Positions 23,178 through 33,719 of a stretch of 64,000 nt of DNA are shown piece by piece; positions within the stretch are counted from its first letter, which is position 1; every line of letters starts with the position of its first letter. This stretch comes from Yponomeuta sedellus (lineage: Eukaryota > Arthropoda > Insecta > Lepidoptera > Yponomeutidae). A program made the position numbers and the translations under genes. The stretch spans positions 24,565,311 through 24,629,310 of the forward strand of contig OW203727.1 in assembly GCA_934045075.1 (NCBI GenBank), written 5' to 3'. The notes beneath the pieces were generated by a model. That model had not been told where the DNA came from, ran no database searches, and saw nothing but the letters and a program-made list of their open reading frames with translations.

Positions 23178-23480
23178 TCCCCACTGCTGGGGCACGGGTC
23201 TCTTCCTGCATCGCAGGAAGGATAAGCCATACTTCACCATGGGGGTTGGCCCCCATGGTAAAGTATGACTTATTCTTCTCGGGGTTGGTGAAGGATCGTA
23301 AGACAGTGGCGGGCTTTACTGACATGGCTTAACGACTGCCATGACATGACAGCCGAAACCAACGGCTTAACAGCTTGGAAAAATTCTACTAGCAGTAGTC
23401 ACTGGACGGTCACCCATCCTGTACCTGACCGCGCTTGTTCTTGCTTAAACTCAAGTTATTAAGTCCAATCACTCGGTTCG
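23178..23480 (-). repeat. U1 repeat
   Basis: Minus copy: CCCCACTGCTGGGGCACGGG, TGCATCGCAGGAAGG, then AACGACTGCCATGACATGAC and CACTCGGTTCG. Slightly rearranged around 23225-23270, where CCATGGGGG and CCCCCATGG form an inverted pair. Confidence 0.65.
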
Positions 23481-23484
23481 ACTA

Positions 23485-24404
23485 GGCCACAAGCGCAGGG
23501 TACCCTTGTTGGCTGTTTGTCGTGGAATTAGGTTCTTCCGTTTACCTCCACTTACGTAGTATATATTATATCTGTCCTGCTGAAGATCCCCGGAGGGCAG
23601 AGGTCAGTCGCGGGGCAGGCGGGGGTGGGTGGCAGTCCGGGGGGCGGGAGGAATGATATTGGAATATTTTTCATACAAACACGTCTCTACGTGGACACTT
23701 CTACTAGACACAATATTGCTACGTTTGCGATGGGGTCACATGGGCTCGAAGTTGAGAACAATGTTTCCTGATACTTTTGTTTCGTCCGTCTGCACGTTTG
23801 TAGTATCTGATCAGTTTATCACAACAAAGAGACTTTTTTGAGACGAGATAACTTAAATTAGTTACGTTAGAAGTAATCGTTTTTACTTTTTTTTGCTCAA
23901 CGTCTTGTCGTGTATTATTTTTATCTTAAAGTGTTGTTAAAAAACTGTTAAAATTTAAATACAATATATTTTATTGAAAATATGTATCCTGCTAAAAGGC
24001 ATAAGATTTACTCAACGATAGATTTTATGTGGCCTGCGTGCCTAGCGTTGATTGGCGATTTAAGGCGCAGAAGTCTCTGAACACCTCAAACACCTCGTTT
24101 ACTAAAAAAATAAAATAATCTTAAAAAAATTCTTTGAATTTACCAAAAAATAAAAAAAAACATACGGATTTTTAATTTTTCATAACAATATTTCATTTTT
24201 GCTGAGAATTAATTGCAAAATATGTTAGAGCTAAAGCTGTATTCCTAAAAAAACATGTGACTCTGTTGACGTTTTTTTGCGTCACCCCTCTTGGTCGTCC
24301 ATGGCTATCTCTTTTATTGCTCAAATAACCCATCAAAATATTCGTCAACCGTTATCAATTATTTCTGAGAAATTTAACCAAAATGTTCCACTCCTATTTC
24401 CAAG
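23485..24404. other. No gene; GC-rich patch 23575-23650
   Basis: A G-rich block (GGGGCAGGCGGGGGTGGGTG and neighbours) is followed by AT-rich sequence. No reading frame I can identify. Confidence 0.35.
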
Positions 24405-24560
24405 ATTAGAAGTACCCGGAACCAGCATGCGTGCATGCAACGACTTATGAACGTTGATGAGGCGAAGGTGACTTGTCAGGATCATGGCAAGTGGCAGTCC
24501 TTGTTCTCTGCCTACCCTTCTGGGATACAGGCGTGAGGTTATGGTATGTCATGTTTTATG
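24405..24560 (+). mobile_element. RTE-M retroposon 3' fragment
   Basis: Plus copy of the conserved 3' block: GAACGTTGATGAGGCGAAGG, then TGGGATACAGGCGTGAGGTTATG. The ATGT tail is short. Confidence 0.7.
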
Positions 24561-24564
24561 TCAT

Positions 24565-25425
24565 TTCTAAGGAAAATTCCTAGTGTAACCATGTAATCCT
24601 AACCTTGTGCTGTAGGTGGTCGGTCAGCGGTCGAAGTTTATGTTTTCGTTCCGCCGCCGCCCGCGTCTTATTTATTATTCCAACTTGTCCCGGGACTGGG
24701 CTGGGCCACGGGGAGGTATTACCGCGATCATTGCTGGACATATTTCGTGCCTAGATTGACAGGGATTCTTTTCAGGGCACATTCTTTTGAAAAAGACAGA
24801 TACGTCTATCGGAATTATTGGAAAATAGGAAATAAGGGTGAAATGAAAGAAGAAATACACTTCTTTTACGCCACTAACCCTCGATTTCTTGTAAAGTAAT
24901 AATGAAACCAAAATTGGTCAATTCAAAAACATATAAAACACATGTACAGTCTCTTAGCTATTACGAGTAGAATATACCTCGGCTACTAACAGATAGAATC
25001 GGATTTATTCGTGGTATAGAAATATCGAAACTCGTGTGACACTTAACTGTTCAGAATGGTGAAAAAAAGTTTTATTCAGAGCAGAAAGTAGTATTACACT
25101 CGTGTGCTTTCGGCGAAAACCGAAGCCTATTCTAGAGCCCGGGGTATATTCTAAAAGCTAACTGACTGTAAACATGTAGACCACCTACTACAATAATTGT
25201 CTGTACCAGCCTCTGCTTAACAGTCAGGAAGCATAATAGCACAATAAATAATCGCATTTAGACTCGTTTAATATCAGAACACCAGACGTACAGCAGCTGC
25301 AGCTTACCATCCGCACTAGGTTGATATTCCGAACTTCCGCACTAAGAGCCTTCAAGGTATTCTACACAACTAAAGTGTGGAACACCTTGCTGGCGTCCGT
25401 TTTTCCGAACGCTTAATCATAATAC
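24565..25425. other. No recognised feature
   Basis: A GC-rich spot at 24645-24670, otherwise AT-rich. Possible LINE-derived sequence around 25270-25390, but not firm. Confidence 0.35.
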
Positions 25426-25427
25426 TA

Positions 25428-25797
25428 GAAGCGTTTGTGGCTGAGTTAAACCGAGTGATTGGAATCAATCATTTGCGTTAAGCAACAACAGGTGCGGTCA
25501 GGTGCGGGATGGATGACCGTCCCGTGACTACCGCTAGTGGCATTTTTTCCGAGCGCTTCCGTGCTTCGCAAGGCACGTTAAGCCGTTGGTGCCGGCTGTC
25601 ATGTAATGGCAGTCGTTGAGCCATGTCAGAGGCCTTATGGGCGGCTTGATAACTTCTGACAGTAAGACCCGCCACTGTCTTACAATCTTCCACCAACCTG
25701 GACTTGGCCCCCGTGGTGGAGTATGGCCTAACCTTCCTGCGATGCAGGGAGAGACCCGTGCCCCAGCATTGGGGACATACAAGAGTTGATATCGATG
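25428..25797 (+). repeat. U1 repeat, near full length
   Basis: Same order of blocks as 19975-20345, including GAGTGATTGGAATCAATCA at the left and TACAAGAGTTGATATCG at the right. Confidence 0.7.
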
Positions 25798-25799
25798 GT

Positions 25800-26248
25800 A
25801 TCATATTTCCGGTTACTATCGAACGGCCTTGGGTTTAATGAATATAAACATAATACAATGGGACTAATGGGACGCTATACCTAATCGAACAAAATTTTTT
25901 TTATCGAAATTGTTTAAGATTTGACGAAGTTATGCGAAAACATAGTCAAAAAAAAGTAATATACGCGTCGAATTGATAACCCCCTCCTTTTTTGAAGTCG
26001 GTTAAGAATTAATAACCTCCTCTTTTTTGAAGTCGGTTAAATATTGTTTATATTTGTCTCAGAAAAATTATAACCTCAACCTCTTTAAAATGTTTCCGTC
26101 AAGCGCGGTCCTTCCTACGCCTCATCTTCATCCTTGGGCTAGATAAAGGTCAAAAGTGAGCTAAGTACTTCTTACTGTAATTTCTGTGTACATTGAAGAA
26201 TATTCTTTCTATTTCCTTAAAAACAAAAATATAACTTCTTATACAGGC
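25800..26248. other. No gene; short tandem duplication at 25975-26045
   Basis: CTTTTTTGAAGTCGGTTAA occurs twice about 45 bp apart. The rest is unassigned. Confidence 0.4.
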
Positions 26249-26249
26249 T

Positions 26250-26475
26250 ATATTAGTCCACTGCTGGACATAGCCCTCCATTAATGAGCGCTATAGCGCT
26301 AGGTAGTACCATCATTGGGGGTATTGCCCATAATCCCCACGCTGGGGATGATTATGCGGGTTGGGGATCGTAGTTTGGTCGAATTGTACTGCAGAGGGCG
26401 CTGCTGACCACCCCCCGGTTTGTGTCCCGTAGTCGCCTTTTACGATACCCGCGGGAAGAATTTGGGTTTGTGCTA
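26250..26475 (-). mobile_element. RG element, long copy
   Basis: Minus copy with both recognisable ends: AGGCTATATTAGTCCACTGC (3' side) and CGTAGTCGCCTTTTACGATACCCGCGGGAAG (5' side). The second block is the reverse of the RTE-type 5' sequence CTTCCCGCGGG. Confidence 0.68.
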
Positions 26476-26479
26476 TTCT

Positions 26480-26815
26480 CTAGGCCACACAGGAATATAT
26501 AACTATGTAAACATCATTGCTAAATTACATCTGCGAACCGACCAACCATAACAATTCGGTCTCAAAAAAACCTTCACCTCGTCCGAGCAATAACAGAACT
26601 AGGTAGCGGGGGAGATAAATCTCGAGGCCGGCCGTAATGCGGCCGGTCATGCATCATACATGACCAATGAACAGCCAACTTCGCCTATTAGGCGCGACCA
26701 TTTGCCAGTTTTCTCCTCGCCGCAGTGTTATGGGGTTTTGATTCGCCCGCGGATTATGCGTTATGTCTGAGAGGTAAATATTGAAAAAAAAAACCAGCTA
26801 ATTTTTCTCTGTATA
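26480..26815. other. No gene; GC-rich inverted words
   Basis: CGGCCGTAATGCGGCCG and CATGCATCATACATG near 26628-26665 are small palindromes. Confidence 0.35.
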
Positions 26816-26819
26816 ATAA

Positions 26820-26990
26820 TATTTACGTACAGGCACATACATTGCTTCTGGTCCCACACTAGGACACCCTGTGTCGTGGAATCCAGAAAAAACGTCATCA
26901 CAAACATGTGAACCGGGGTTCAAACCCGGGAGCTGTTGCATGGTAGGCAGATGCGCTACCGCTGCACCACAGCGGCTGTCATGGCAAAAA
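26820..26990 (-). mobile_element. S2 SINE
   Basis: Minus copy: CACATACATTGCTTCTGG and CACACTAGGACACC at the left, then the tRNA-like head with reversed B box GGGGTTCAAACCC near 26915 and AGATGCGCTACCGCTGC. Confidence 0.7.
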
Positions 26991-27074
26991 ATGTCAATAC
27001 CTCCAAATTTTGACTTGAACTAAATGTTTGCTAAGCGATAATTATTAAAATTTAAGGCATAGGGGTACGAATGA

Positions 27075-27125
27075 ATCTGGCCAAGTGCAAGTCAGACTCG
27101 CGCACGAAGGGTTCCGTATTATATT
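27075..27125. repeat. Fragment of the 9.1-kb TIR-like repeat
   Basis: GGCCAAGTGCAAGTCAGACT, then GCGCACGAAGGGTTCCGTA. Ends directly at an S1 copy. Confidence 0.5.
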
Positions 27126-27127
27126 TT

Positions 27128-27350
27128 TTTTAAAACCTATTTAGAAGCTAAAAAATCCGCCCATGCAGGGACTTAAACCCGTGACCTCTGGCTAACCGTA
27201 CCAGTGCTCTGACAACTGAGCCAATGGGCAAGTGCCGGCATCGGCGAAAATTTTGAACCTCTTTACAATATTCTCCGTATTTATTAATTGCTGAATTTTT
27301 TGAATCCAAATAGGTATTTAAAATTGTCCTCAGCACGGGTTAGTGCAACA
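27128..27350. mobile_element. S1 SINE, older diverged copy
   Basis: AAAACCTATTTAGAAGCTAA at the left, minus-oriented head to about 27240, then AACCTCTTTACAATATTCTC, CAAATAGGTATTT and a plus-oriented TTAGTGCAACAAAAAT tail. Many substitutions compared with other copies. Same head-minus, tail-plus arrangement as 11618-11811. Confidence 0.65.
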
Positions 27351-27364
27351 AAAATAATATTATT

Positions 27365-27420
27365 ATAAATATTTATTTCTCTCTTTCTAAGAGAACGCCT
27401 GTGTCTTGCAGTGGGACTTA
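27365..27420 (+). mobile_element. S3 SINE 3' tail
   Basis: TTCTAAGAGAACGCCTGTGT, CTTGCAGTGGGACTT. Tail only. Confidence 0.45.
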
Positions 27421-27494
27421 CTCAGGCGACATAAAAGGAAATATATAAAAATTAAGCAAACATCTACTTTAATAATTTATGTTAAGTACAGAAG

Positions 27495-27590
27495 TGACCA
27501 GAAGAGGAGATCCGAAGATCGGGATCAGTGGAAGAGGCCTATGTCCAGCAGTGGGCTGACACCGGCTGATGATGATGATGATGATGTTAA
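27495..27590 (+). mobile_element. RTE-type 3' end with (GAT)n tail
   Basis: Codes a short RTE-like C-terminus (EDRDQWKRPMSSSGL) followed by (GAT)6 at about 27570-27587. 5'-truncated. Confidence 0.6.
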
Positions 27591-27634
27591 CAACAATAAT
27601 TTAATGATCATTTGACTTATGTGCTTAAGTCTGC

Positions 27635-28320
27635 AGTCCTACATTTTTAAAAACCTATTTAGAGATTAAAAATTTCACCCATGCCGGGATTCGAACCCGC
27701 AACCTCTGGCTATCCGTGCCAGACGTTGCGGGTTCGAATCCCGGCATGGGTGAAAATTTTAGCCTCTAAATAGGTTTTTAAATTTGTCCTTAGCACAGAT
27801 TAGTGCATTAAAAATTAAAATAGTATAGTCCTACATTTTGCAATTTAAATGGTACATACATACATGATACAGAGAATATTGTAAAGAGGTTCGAAATTTC
27901 ACTGATGCCGTGAGTCGCCCATTGGCTCAATTGGTAGAGCGCTGGTACGGATAGCCAGAGGTTGCGGGTTCGAATCCCGGCATGGGTGAAAATTTTAGCC
28001 TCTAAATAGGTTTTTTTATTTGTCCTTAGCACAGATTAGTGCATTAAAAATAAAAATAGTATAGTCCTACATTTTGCAATTTAAATGGTACATAACTACA
28101 TACATAATACAGAGAATATTGTAAAGAGGTTCGAAATTTCAATGATGCCGGTGAGTCGCCCATTAGCTCAGTTGGAAAGAGCGCTGGCACGGATAGCCAG
28201 AGGTCGCGGGTTCAAATCCCGGCATGGGTGTAATTTTTAGCCTCTTAATAGGTTTTTAAATTGTCCTTAGCACAGGTTAGTGCATTAAAAAAAAGAGTAT
28301 AGGTAATTTAAATGGTTTTT
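27635..28320. mobile_element. S1 cluster: head-to-head hairpin plus two direct units
   Basis: The first insertion (27648-27826) is flanked by exact AGTCCTACATTTT (27635-27647, 27827-27839). Inside it a minus half-head (27675-27722) is joined directly to a plus half-head (27722-27755), making a fold-back. Two direct plus S1 copies follow with heads near 27915-27988 and 28155-28230. The AGTCCTACATTTTGCAATTT flank is repeated at 28063, 236 bp downstream. The last copy is bounded by AATTTAAATGG. Confidence 0.78.
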
Positions 28321-28421
28321 ATTGCAATGGTGTTAACTAGAATTGATTTCCAATTGTCGCTATAAACTTTAACGTGGCGTGATTGTGTGTCTTTAAAAAA
28401 CCTGGGTGCTACATTTTTTAT

Positions 28422-28571
28422 ATGAAATAGCTTATATTCTTTTTAATGCACTAGCCCGTGCTAAGGACAATTTTGAAAACCTATTAAGAGGCTAAAAATT
28501 CCACCCATGCCGGGATTCGAACCCGCGACCTCTGGCTATCCGTGCCAGCGCTCTTTTCATGAAATAGCTTA
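28422..28571 (-). mobile_element. S1 SINE, simple 5'-truncated copy, 13-bp TSD
   Basis: The insertion 28435-28558 is flanked by exact ATGAAATAGCTTA (28422-28434, 28559-28571). On the minus strand it starts inside the tRNA-like head and runs to TTAGTGCATTAAAAAG-type tail without inversion. This is the behaviour expected of ordinary SINE insertion. Confidence 0.85.
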
Positions 28572-28574
28572 CAC

Positions 28575-29112
28575 CAAATGTCTCCTTTATATCACTTTAC
28601 CTCTCAGAAAACACCGCAATCTTACAAGCAATCTTCTTCCTAAAGGATACTCGGCGAAGTTTAATAAACTCTAATGCGCAGCGCGGAGGCTATCTTGACT
28701 AAACATCTCATCAAACTGCACTCGATGGCTGGGGGAGACCGGGGCGGGAAGGTAGGCCGATGTCCTGCACAATAAAAACGTAAAGCTCACTCTACACGCT
28801 CAATCAAATGACGAAAACTCATATCACATTTGTGCCGAAGAAATACATGAGATAAAAATAAATAAATAAATTATACTTTATTGCACACGTAACATTTAAC
28901 AGGACATTAAATAGGAAATAACATGTCCAAAGGCGAGCTAACACCAAAAATATACACCAAACATGATAATATACGTGTAAGATACAGAGTACAGTATATC
29001 AAAATATCAAAGTTTTTCACAGTAACTTAGTAAAGAAACAAACTGTTTATAAGATTTTTGCCAAGGCCAAAAAAAATCATTGATAAAATGTAAGCTACTG
29101 GATTGGTTGTTC
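28575..29112. other. No gene; LINE 3' tail at 28855-28960
   Basis: AATAAATAAATAAATTATAC, TTTATTGCACACG and CCAAAGGCGAGCTAAC read in reverse as a LINE end. The rest is unassigned. Confidence 0.4.
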
Positions 29113-29113
29113 G

Positions 29114-29452
29114 TTATCAACCCTTGTATGTCCCAACTGCTGGGGCACGGGTCTCTTCCTGCATCGCAGGAAGGTTAGGCCATACTCCACCACGGGGGCC
29201 AAGTGGCGGGCCTTACTGTCAGAAGTTATCAAGCCGCCCATAAGGCCTCTGACATGGCTTAACGACTGCCATTATATGTATGACAGTCGGCACCAACGGC
29301 TTAACGTGCCTTGCGAAGCACTGAAGCGCTCGAAAAAATGCCACTAGCGGTAGTCACGGGACGCTCACCCGTCCCGCACCTGACCGCGCCTGTTGTTGCT
29401 TAACCAAGTGATTGATTCCAATCACTCGGTTCGCCTAGGCCACGAGCGCACG
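29114..29452 (-). repeat. U1 repeat with an internal deletion
   Basis: Full order of U1 blocks from CCCTTGTATGTCCCAACTGC to TTCGCCTAGGCCACGAGCGC, but the segment between GGGGGCCAAGT and GGCGGGCC is shortened. Confidence 0.7.
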
Positions 29453-29604
29453 GATTGGTTGTATAATGTATCTATTGGAGTAACATATCGAAGAAATGTA
29501 AAAACTAGTAGGGCCGGTAAAGAAATTCTCGGGCGGACTTACGACGAATTCATATAGGTCCGCCCGCAAAGCAAAGGGCAAGAGTAGGTACTGTTCACCC
29601 GCGA

Positions 29605-29715
29605 ACGTATATGCAGCGACTAATTAATGTTGATGAAGCATAATATATTCGTCAGAAACGTGACAAATGAACAACCTTGGTCCAAGTCTACTCCTCTGAG
29701 ACACAGGTGTGAATT
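29605..29715 (+). repeat. Eroded RTE-M 3' remnant
   Basis: GCAGCGACTAATTAATGTTGATGAAGC, GTCAGAAACGTGAC and CTCTGAGACACAGGTGTGA correspond, with many changes, to the RTE-M 3' block. Confidence 0.45.
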
Positions 29716-29724
29716 TATTGACTT

Positions 29725-29860
29725 CCTCGTGGGTCTAGTGGTTACAGTCTCGCTTGGCTACCAAAACAGAGGCTGTGGGGTCGATTTCACTGGAAGCCGC
29801 TGTACTTTGTACAAATAGTTCTAGTCTAAATGTTTTTTTCCAGATTTGTGACACTACTAC
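29725..29860 (+). mobile_element. tRNA-derived SINE head (fourth family)
   Basis: CTCGTGGGTCTAGTGGTTAC resembles an A-box region, and GGGTCGATTTC a degenerate B box. It resembles the SINE split at 47970-49030 more than S1-S3. Confidence 0.45.
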
Positions 29861-29864
29861 TTGT

Positions 29865-30520
29865 AATAAATAAAGTCTACACGGTCTCAATCTAGGCTAT
29901 TGCGACCGTGTAGATTTTATTTATTTTTATATTTACTTATGGATCGTGTGGAGGCAGCTCGATGCTGGCCACTTGGCGACATGTGGGCAGCTACTTGCAT
30001 TTAAAAAATATAAAATTAGCATACGTTTAGGGAGCGGCACGGAGCGGCACGGGGTGGACGCTCCAGACTTCTATTACTGAGTTCCACCATGAACAATAAC
30101 CTTGTATTTTTATATTAGAGGTGCAGTGCACAGCTCTCAAGATAAAGGATAAGTATTAGGATAAGGCGACAGTACAAAATGTAGGTTTGTTTTATCAGCG
30201 TCTAAGTTTTAAGCAAGAGATTACTAACAAAAGTTAGAAGAGAAAATGGTTAAAACAAAATGTAAGCTTCAGTGATGTAAGGGATAGCATAGCAAAGACC
30301 ATTAAAGTTATTCTGTATAATCGTAACAATTTTTAGGTCCTACCTATTATCCCTCGCCTGGAAAGATCTAGAGATTTTTTTTAAAAATAAGATTTATATT
30401 TAAAGTGCTTTTAGGGTTAGTATATTAATTTTTTCTTCCTTTTTTCATACGTTTAGACTATTATTTTATTAATTTTCTATGTAACTTTAAAACCTTGTTA
30501 GCTATATAATTGCGTATTAG
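29865..30520. other. No recognised feature
   Basis: AT-rich. GGAGCGGCACGGAGCGGCACGG at 30031 is a small tandem duplication. CACGGTC and GACCGTG pair around 29878-29912. Confidence 0.4.
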
Positions 30521-30521
30521 G

Positions 30522-30671
30522 AGTTAAAACATAGCACGGCTAGTACGGACAGCCAGAGGTCGCGGGTTCGAATCTCGGCATGGGTGGAATTTTTAGCCTC
30601 TAAATAGGTTTTTAACATTGTCCTTAGCACGGGTTAGTGCATTAAAAAAATAGTAAGTATAGTTAAAACAT
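30522..30671 (+). mobile_element. S1 SINE, 5'-truncated, 11-bp TSD
   Basis: The insertion 30533-30660 lies between AGTTAAAACAT copies (30522-30532, 30661-30671). It starts within the anticodon-arm region of the head and ends in the TTAGTGCATTAAAAAAATAG tail. Confidence 0.82.
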
Positions 30672-30969
30672 GAAAAATAAAATAAATGATGATGATGAGG
30701 GCTAGAAAAATGACTTTCCATCGTGACCGACTTTGCACCCTTGAGTCAAGCTCTTCTATGTTGACCTTAAGACATTAATTAATAAAATGTTACATGGTGG
30801 ACTAACAAATTTTTGATTTGATTGAAGGACTAATAAACTTAATATCAAAGTCATATTAGTAAAGGTTAAAACACACCATTGTGGTGGCAGTGGCGGTCCA
30901 TGCATACCTACGTATGTTTTTTTTATTTTCAAAATAAGTACTTAAAATTTTCTTATAACTTATAGGCGC

Positions 30970-31160
30970 TATATAGGCGTTAAGCTATGTCGGAGGCCTT
31001 ATGGGCGGCTTGATAACTTCTGACAGTAAGGCCCGCCACTGTCTTAGAACCCTCCTCCAACACGGAGTTCTCCCCCTTAGTGGAGTATAGCCTAACCTTC
31101 CTGCCATGCAAAAAGAGGCCCGTGCCCCAGCAATAGGGGCACCCAAGGTTGATAGATAGA
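30970..31160 (+). repeat. U1 repeat, partial
   Basis: GCTATGTCGGAGGCCTTATG, GATAACTTCTGACAGTAAGG to ACCCAAGGTTGATAG, with several substitutions. Confidence 0.55.
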
Positions 31161-31417
31161 CAGAAAGGTTGAATAGGCGCTCTCGGAAACCTGTTTAGTT
31201 TATCTGTTAGTGGCGATAGTTTTTTTTAATTTTGAAGGTGGCTACAATATAAGAAGGCCATTTTTACTGTAGTTGTAATCATGTGGACGTTTGTGTGGAC
31301 CACCACTGCCACTCTGCTGGCATGTTTCAGCCAAAAATTGGTTCCTTCACCCATCTGACTGAAGGTGCCCCTGGACGCTATGTATATAATTTCATTACGT
31401 AGATGCATATACTTCCG

Positions 31418-31712
31418 GAAGCGCTCGTGGCCTTGTGGAACCGAGTGATTGGAATCAATCACTAGTGTTAAGCAACAACAGGAGCGGTTAGATGCTGGAT
31501 GGGTGAGCATCCATTTTTTCGAACGGTTCCGAGGTTTGCGAAGCACGTTAAGCCGTTAGTGCCGGCGGTCATGTAAAGGCAGTCGTTAAGCCATGTCAGA
31601 GGCCTTTTGGGCGGCTCGATAACTTCTGACAGTAAGGCCCGCCACTTTCTTACAATCCTCCACCAACCCGGAGGGTATTAACCCAAAAGTAAGGGCGTAC
31701 AAAGGGTTGATA
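31418..31712 (+). repeat. U1 repeat, 3' part degraded
   Basis: GCGCTCGTGGCCTTGTGGAA, GTGATTGGAATCAATCAC, CGTTAAGCCGTTAGTGCC and GATAACTTCTGACAGTAAGG in order. The short ORF here is a by-product. Confidence 0.6.
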
Positions 31713-31714
31713 AA

Positions 31715-32382
31715 AAAATATATGCTTCTGAAGCTGAAAAATCTGACCGGTTCTTTACAAATTTTAGTTTCTCCCGTTTCAAAGTTTTGGTTTTTTCGTA
31801 TAAACTAATAGAACCCTCTCTTTTCAAATGCATATAAGCATTTTGCTTTGCTTAAGACCTTTACGAGAAATCGGTAGCTAACGTGAGACAAAAACACGTG
31901 GACTTTAAACCATACAACACCTTCCTTATGATATCATACTCCTCTCTCCAACTCCAACAGGATACAACCATTAGTCAATGAACACACGAGCAGGGATAGC
32001 TTAGTGACTGTTTAATGAAATGCTTAATTGGCGGGCTATTTCTGTCACCCCACCAAAGAGAGCAGCGAGATGGTATGTGAAAGCCCCGGTACACAGTTCA
32101 CACGTCTGTCACTTGGCGAGTCGGACCAACAAGACCACCTCGACACGGATATATAATACACCACTTATAAAAGTTAGGAGAGAAAGTTAAATGCCGACTG
32201 CAAAAAAAGCGGCTGGAATTGTGTCGGGTTACACGGCCGTTTAACGCGAAACGTTAATAATAAAGCATAAATTTTTAGTTCATATGGTTTTAGGAAGAGA
32301 CCCTACATCCGAACTGAAACACTTTTTACGTCAAAATTTTGTAAAATAGAATCAGTCTTTGGTTTATACGCCTTATCTATTA
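31715..32382. other. No recognised feature
   Basis: AT-rich unique sequence. Confidence 0.4.
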
Positions 32383-32595
32383 CTAGCTGTGTCCCGCGGT
32401 GTCTCCCGTGGTTTATATTTTTTTCCATGGGAATAAAATATTTTAAATATATAGGTTTTGTGTTAACCCAGGGTGTCAGCTAACTCCCATACCATACCAA
32501 ATTTTATTAAAATAGCTCCAGCCGTTGGGACGTGAAGAATTAACAAACATACATACTCACTAACTTTCGCCTTTATAATATTAGTGCGATGTGAT
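32383..32595 (-). mobile_element. Helitron-like non-autonomous element
   Basis: Uninterrupted relative of 21000-21612: CTAGCTGTGTCCCGCGGTG at the left (minus-strand hairpin plus CTAG end), AATAGCTCCAGCCGTT, CATACATACTCACTAAC and TTTATAATATTAGTGCGAT. Confidence 0.58.
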
Positions 32596-32923
32596 TGTGA
32601 TTTAATTTGTGTAATACAATGTTTTTTAAGCAATTTAATTTCTAAGAAGTTCCTCTAAACAGCGGTGAGCAGTTTTGTTCGTTTTCTTACTCTTATTATA
32701 AAGCATCAAGACTTCAAATGTTTAAAGTTGTATTTACGTCTCAACTTTTTTCACTTTCGTGATCTTTGAACATAAGGTTATCTACTTTTACTGCGCAGTC
32801 GAGCAATTTTTAATAAACTATACTTCCTTGGAGACCCCTGGTTACTACGTTCTCTTTGAATATCAAGGAGCAACCAGACCTCTCATCGTTAATGACTTAA
32901 TATGTCTGTTGTACGTATTTCAG

Positions 32924-33112
32924 GGGTAATTTTGAACTTTATGCGGTCGAGATAGAGGTCAAGGGCTCCTGGAGATGGGAAGTCCGTTACGCGTGGCTCT
33001 CCCACGGTGTTGGATCTATTTATGTGCGTTTCAACGTGTGTATCTCATCGAGAACACAGGTCGGAAGAGTGGCTATGAACATTGTAGATTTGAAGCTGAA
33101 CCCTATTCCATT
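32924..33112 (+). other. Possible coding remnant after an acceptor-like site
   Basis: After TACGTATTTCAG (ending 32923) a frame runs 32926-33112 to a TAA. Its peptide has a protein-like composition (for example ELYAVEIEVKGSWRWEVRYA). I do not recognise the family. It may be an exon piece, a TE remnant or chance. Confidence 0.25.
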
Positions 33113-33298
33113 ATAATCATCATCAACAAGCCGCTGGCGGTTGCTTTGAGAATACATTTTTTTATGTGTTATAATTTATAATGCAATAATCCCTAATACA
33201 ATATGCATATTGAACCCATGATACAGATTAATTGTAATATGCAAAAAATTATCGCACGGAGATTAATATAATTACTTTGACGCGAGCATATCATGTCA

Positions 33299-33697
33299 TT
33301 AACTCTGCATGCACACTGCAAACTCCATCATTCCTGCATCGCGCAAGGAAGGTTTCATATTGCATACTATAATTAGCTTCCGATATAGAGCTGTTGGACT
33401 CGCCACTGCACGCGCGACCGCCAGACAGTCCCCCGAAGCCTGATAGAGTCCACGACCAACACGTCTTGAAAGACCATCTGAGACCCCAAGTGAAGACCAC
33501 CGCATGGAAAGCCACCCATAGACCTGTCCATAGCTACGGATGAAGGTAGATTCCTCGAATTGAGGGCCACGCCCTGACCCCGACCCTCCACTTCCCCAAG
33601 GTGAAGTGTGAGAAGACCGCGAGAGAGAACTATCGGATTGGGTCGGCTGTCCCGAAGCGTACGATCTTGCTCTGTATATCAATCTTGAGCGAATCAA
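33299..33697 (-). other. GC-rich island with a 132-codon open frame
   Basis: The minus strand is open for 132 codons (Ser/Gly/Arg-rich N-terminal half), and two other minus frames are open for over 70 codons. The overlapping openness suggests base composition rather than a true gene. No domain recognised. Confidence 0.22.
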
Positions 33698-33719
33698 ATC
33701 GTCTTTACTCTCGTATTAT

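Noticed and set aside
25478..25804. 108-codon minus ORF and similar frames at 13542, 20126, 33633, 42513
   Set aside because: Most fall on U1 repeat copies and arise from the repeat sequence; translations of different copies match only because the repeats match.
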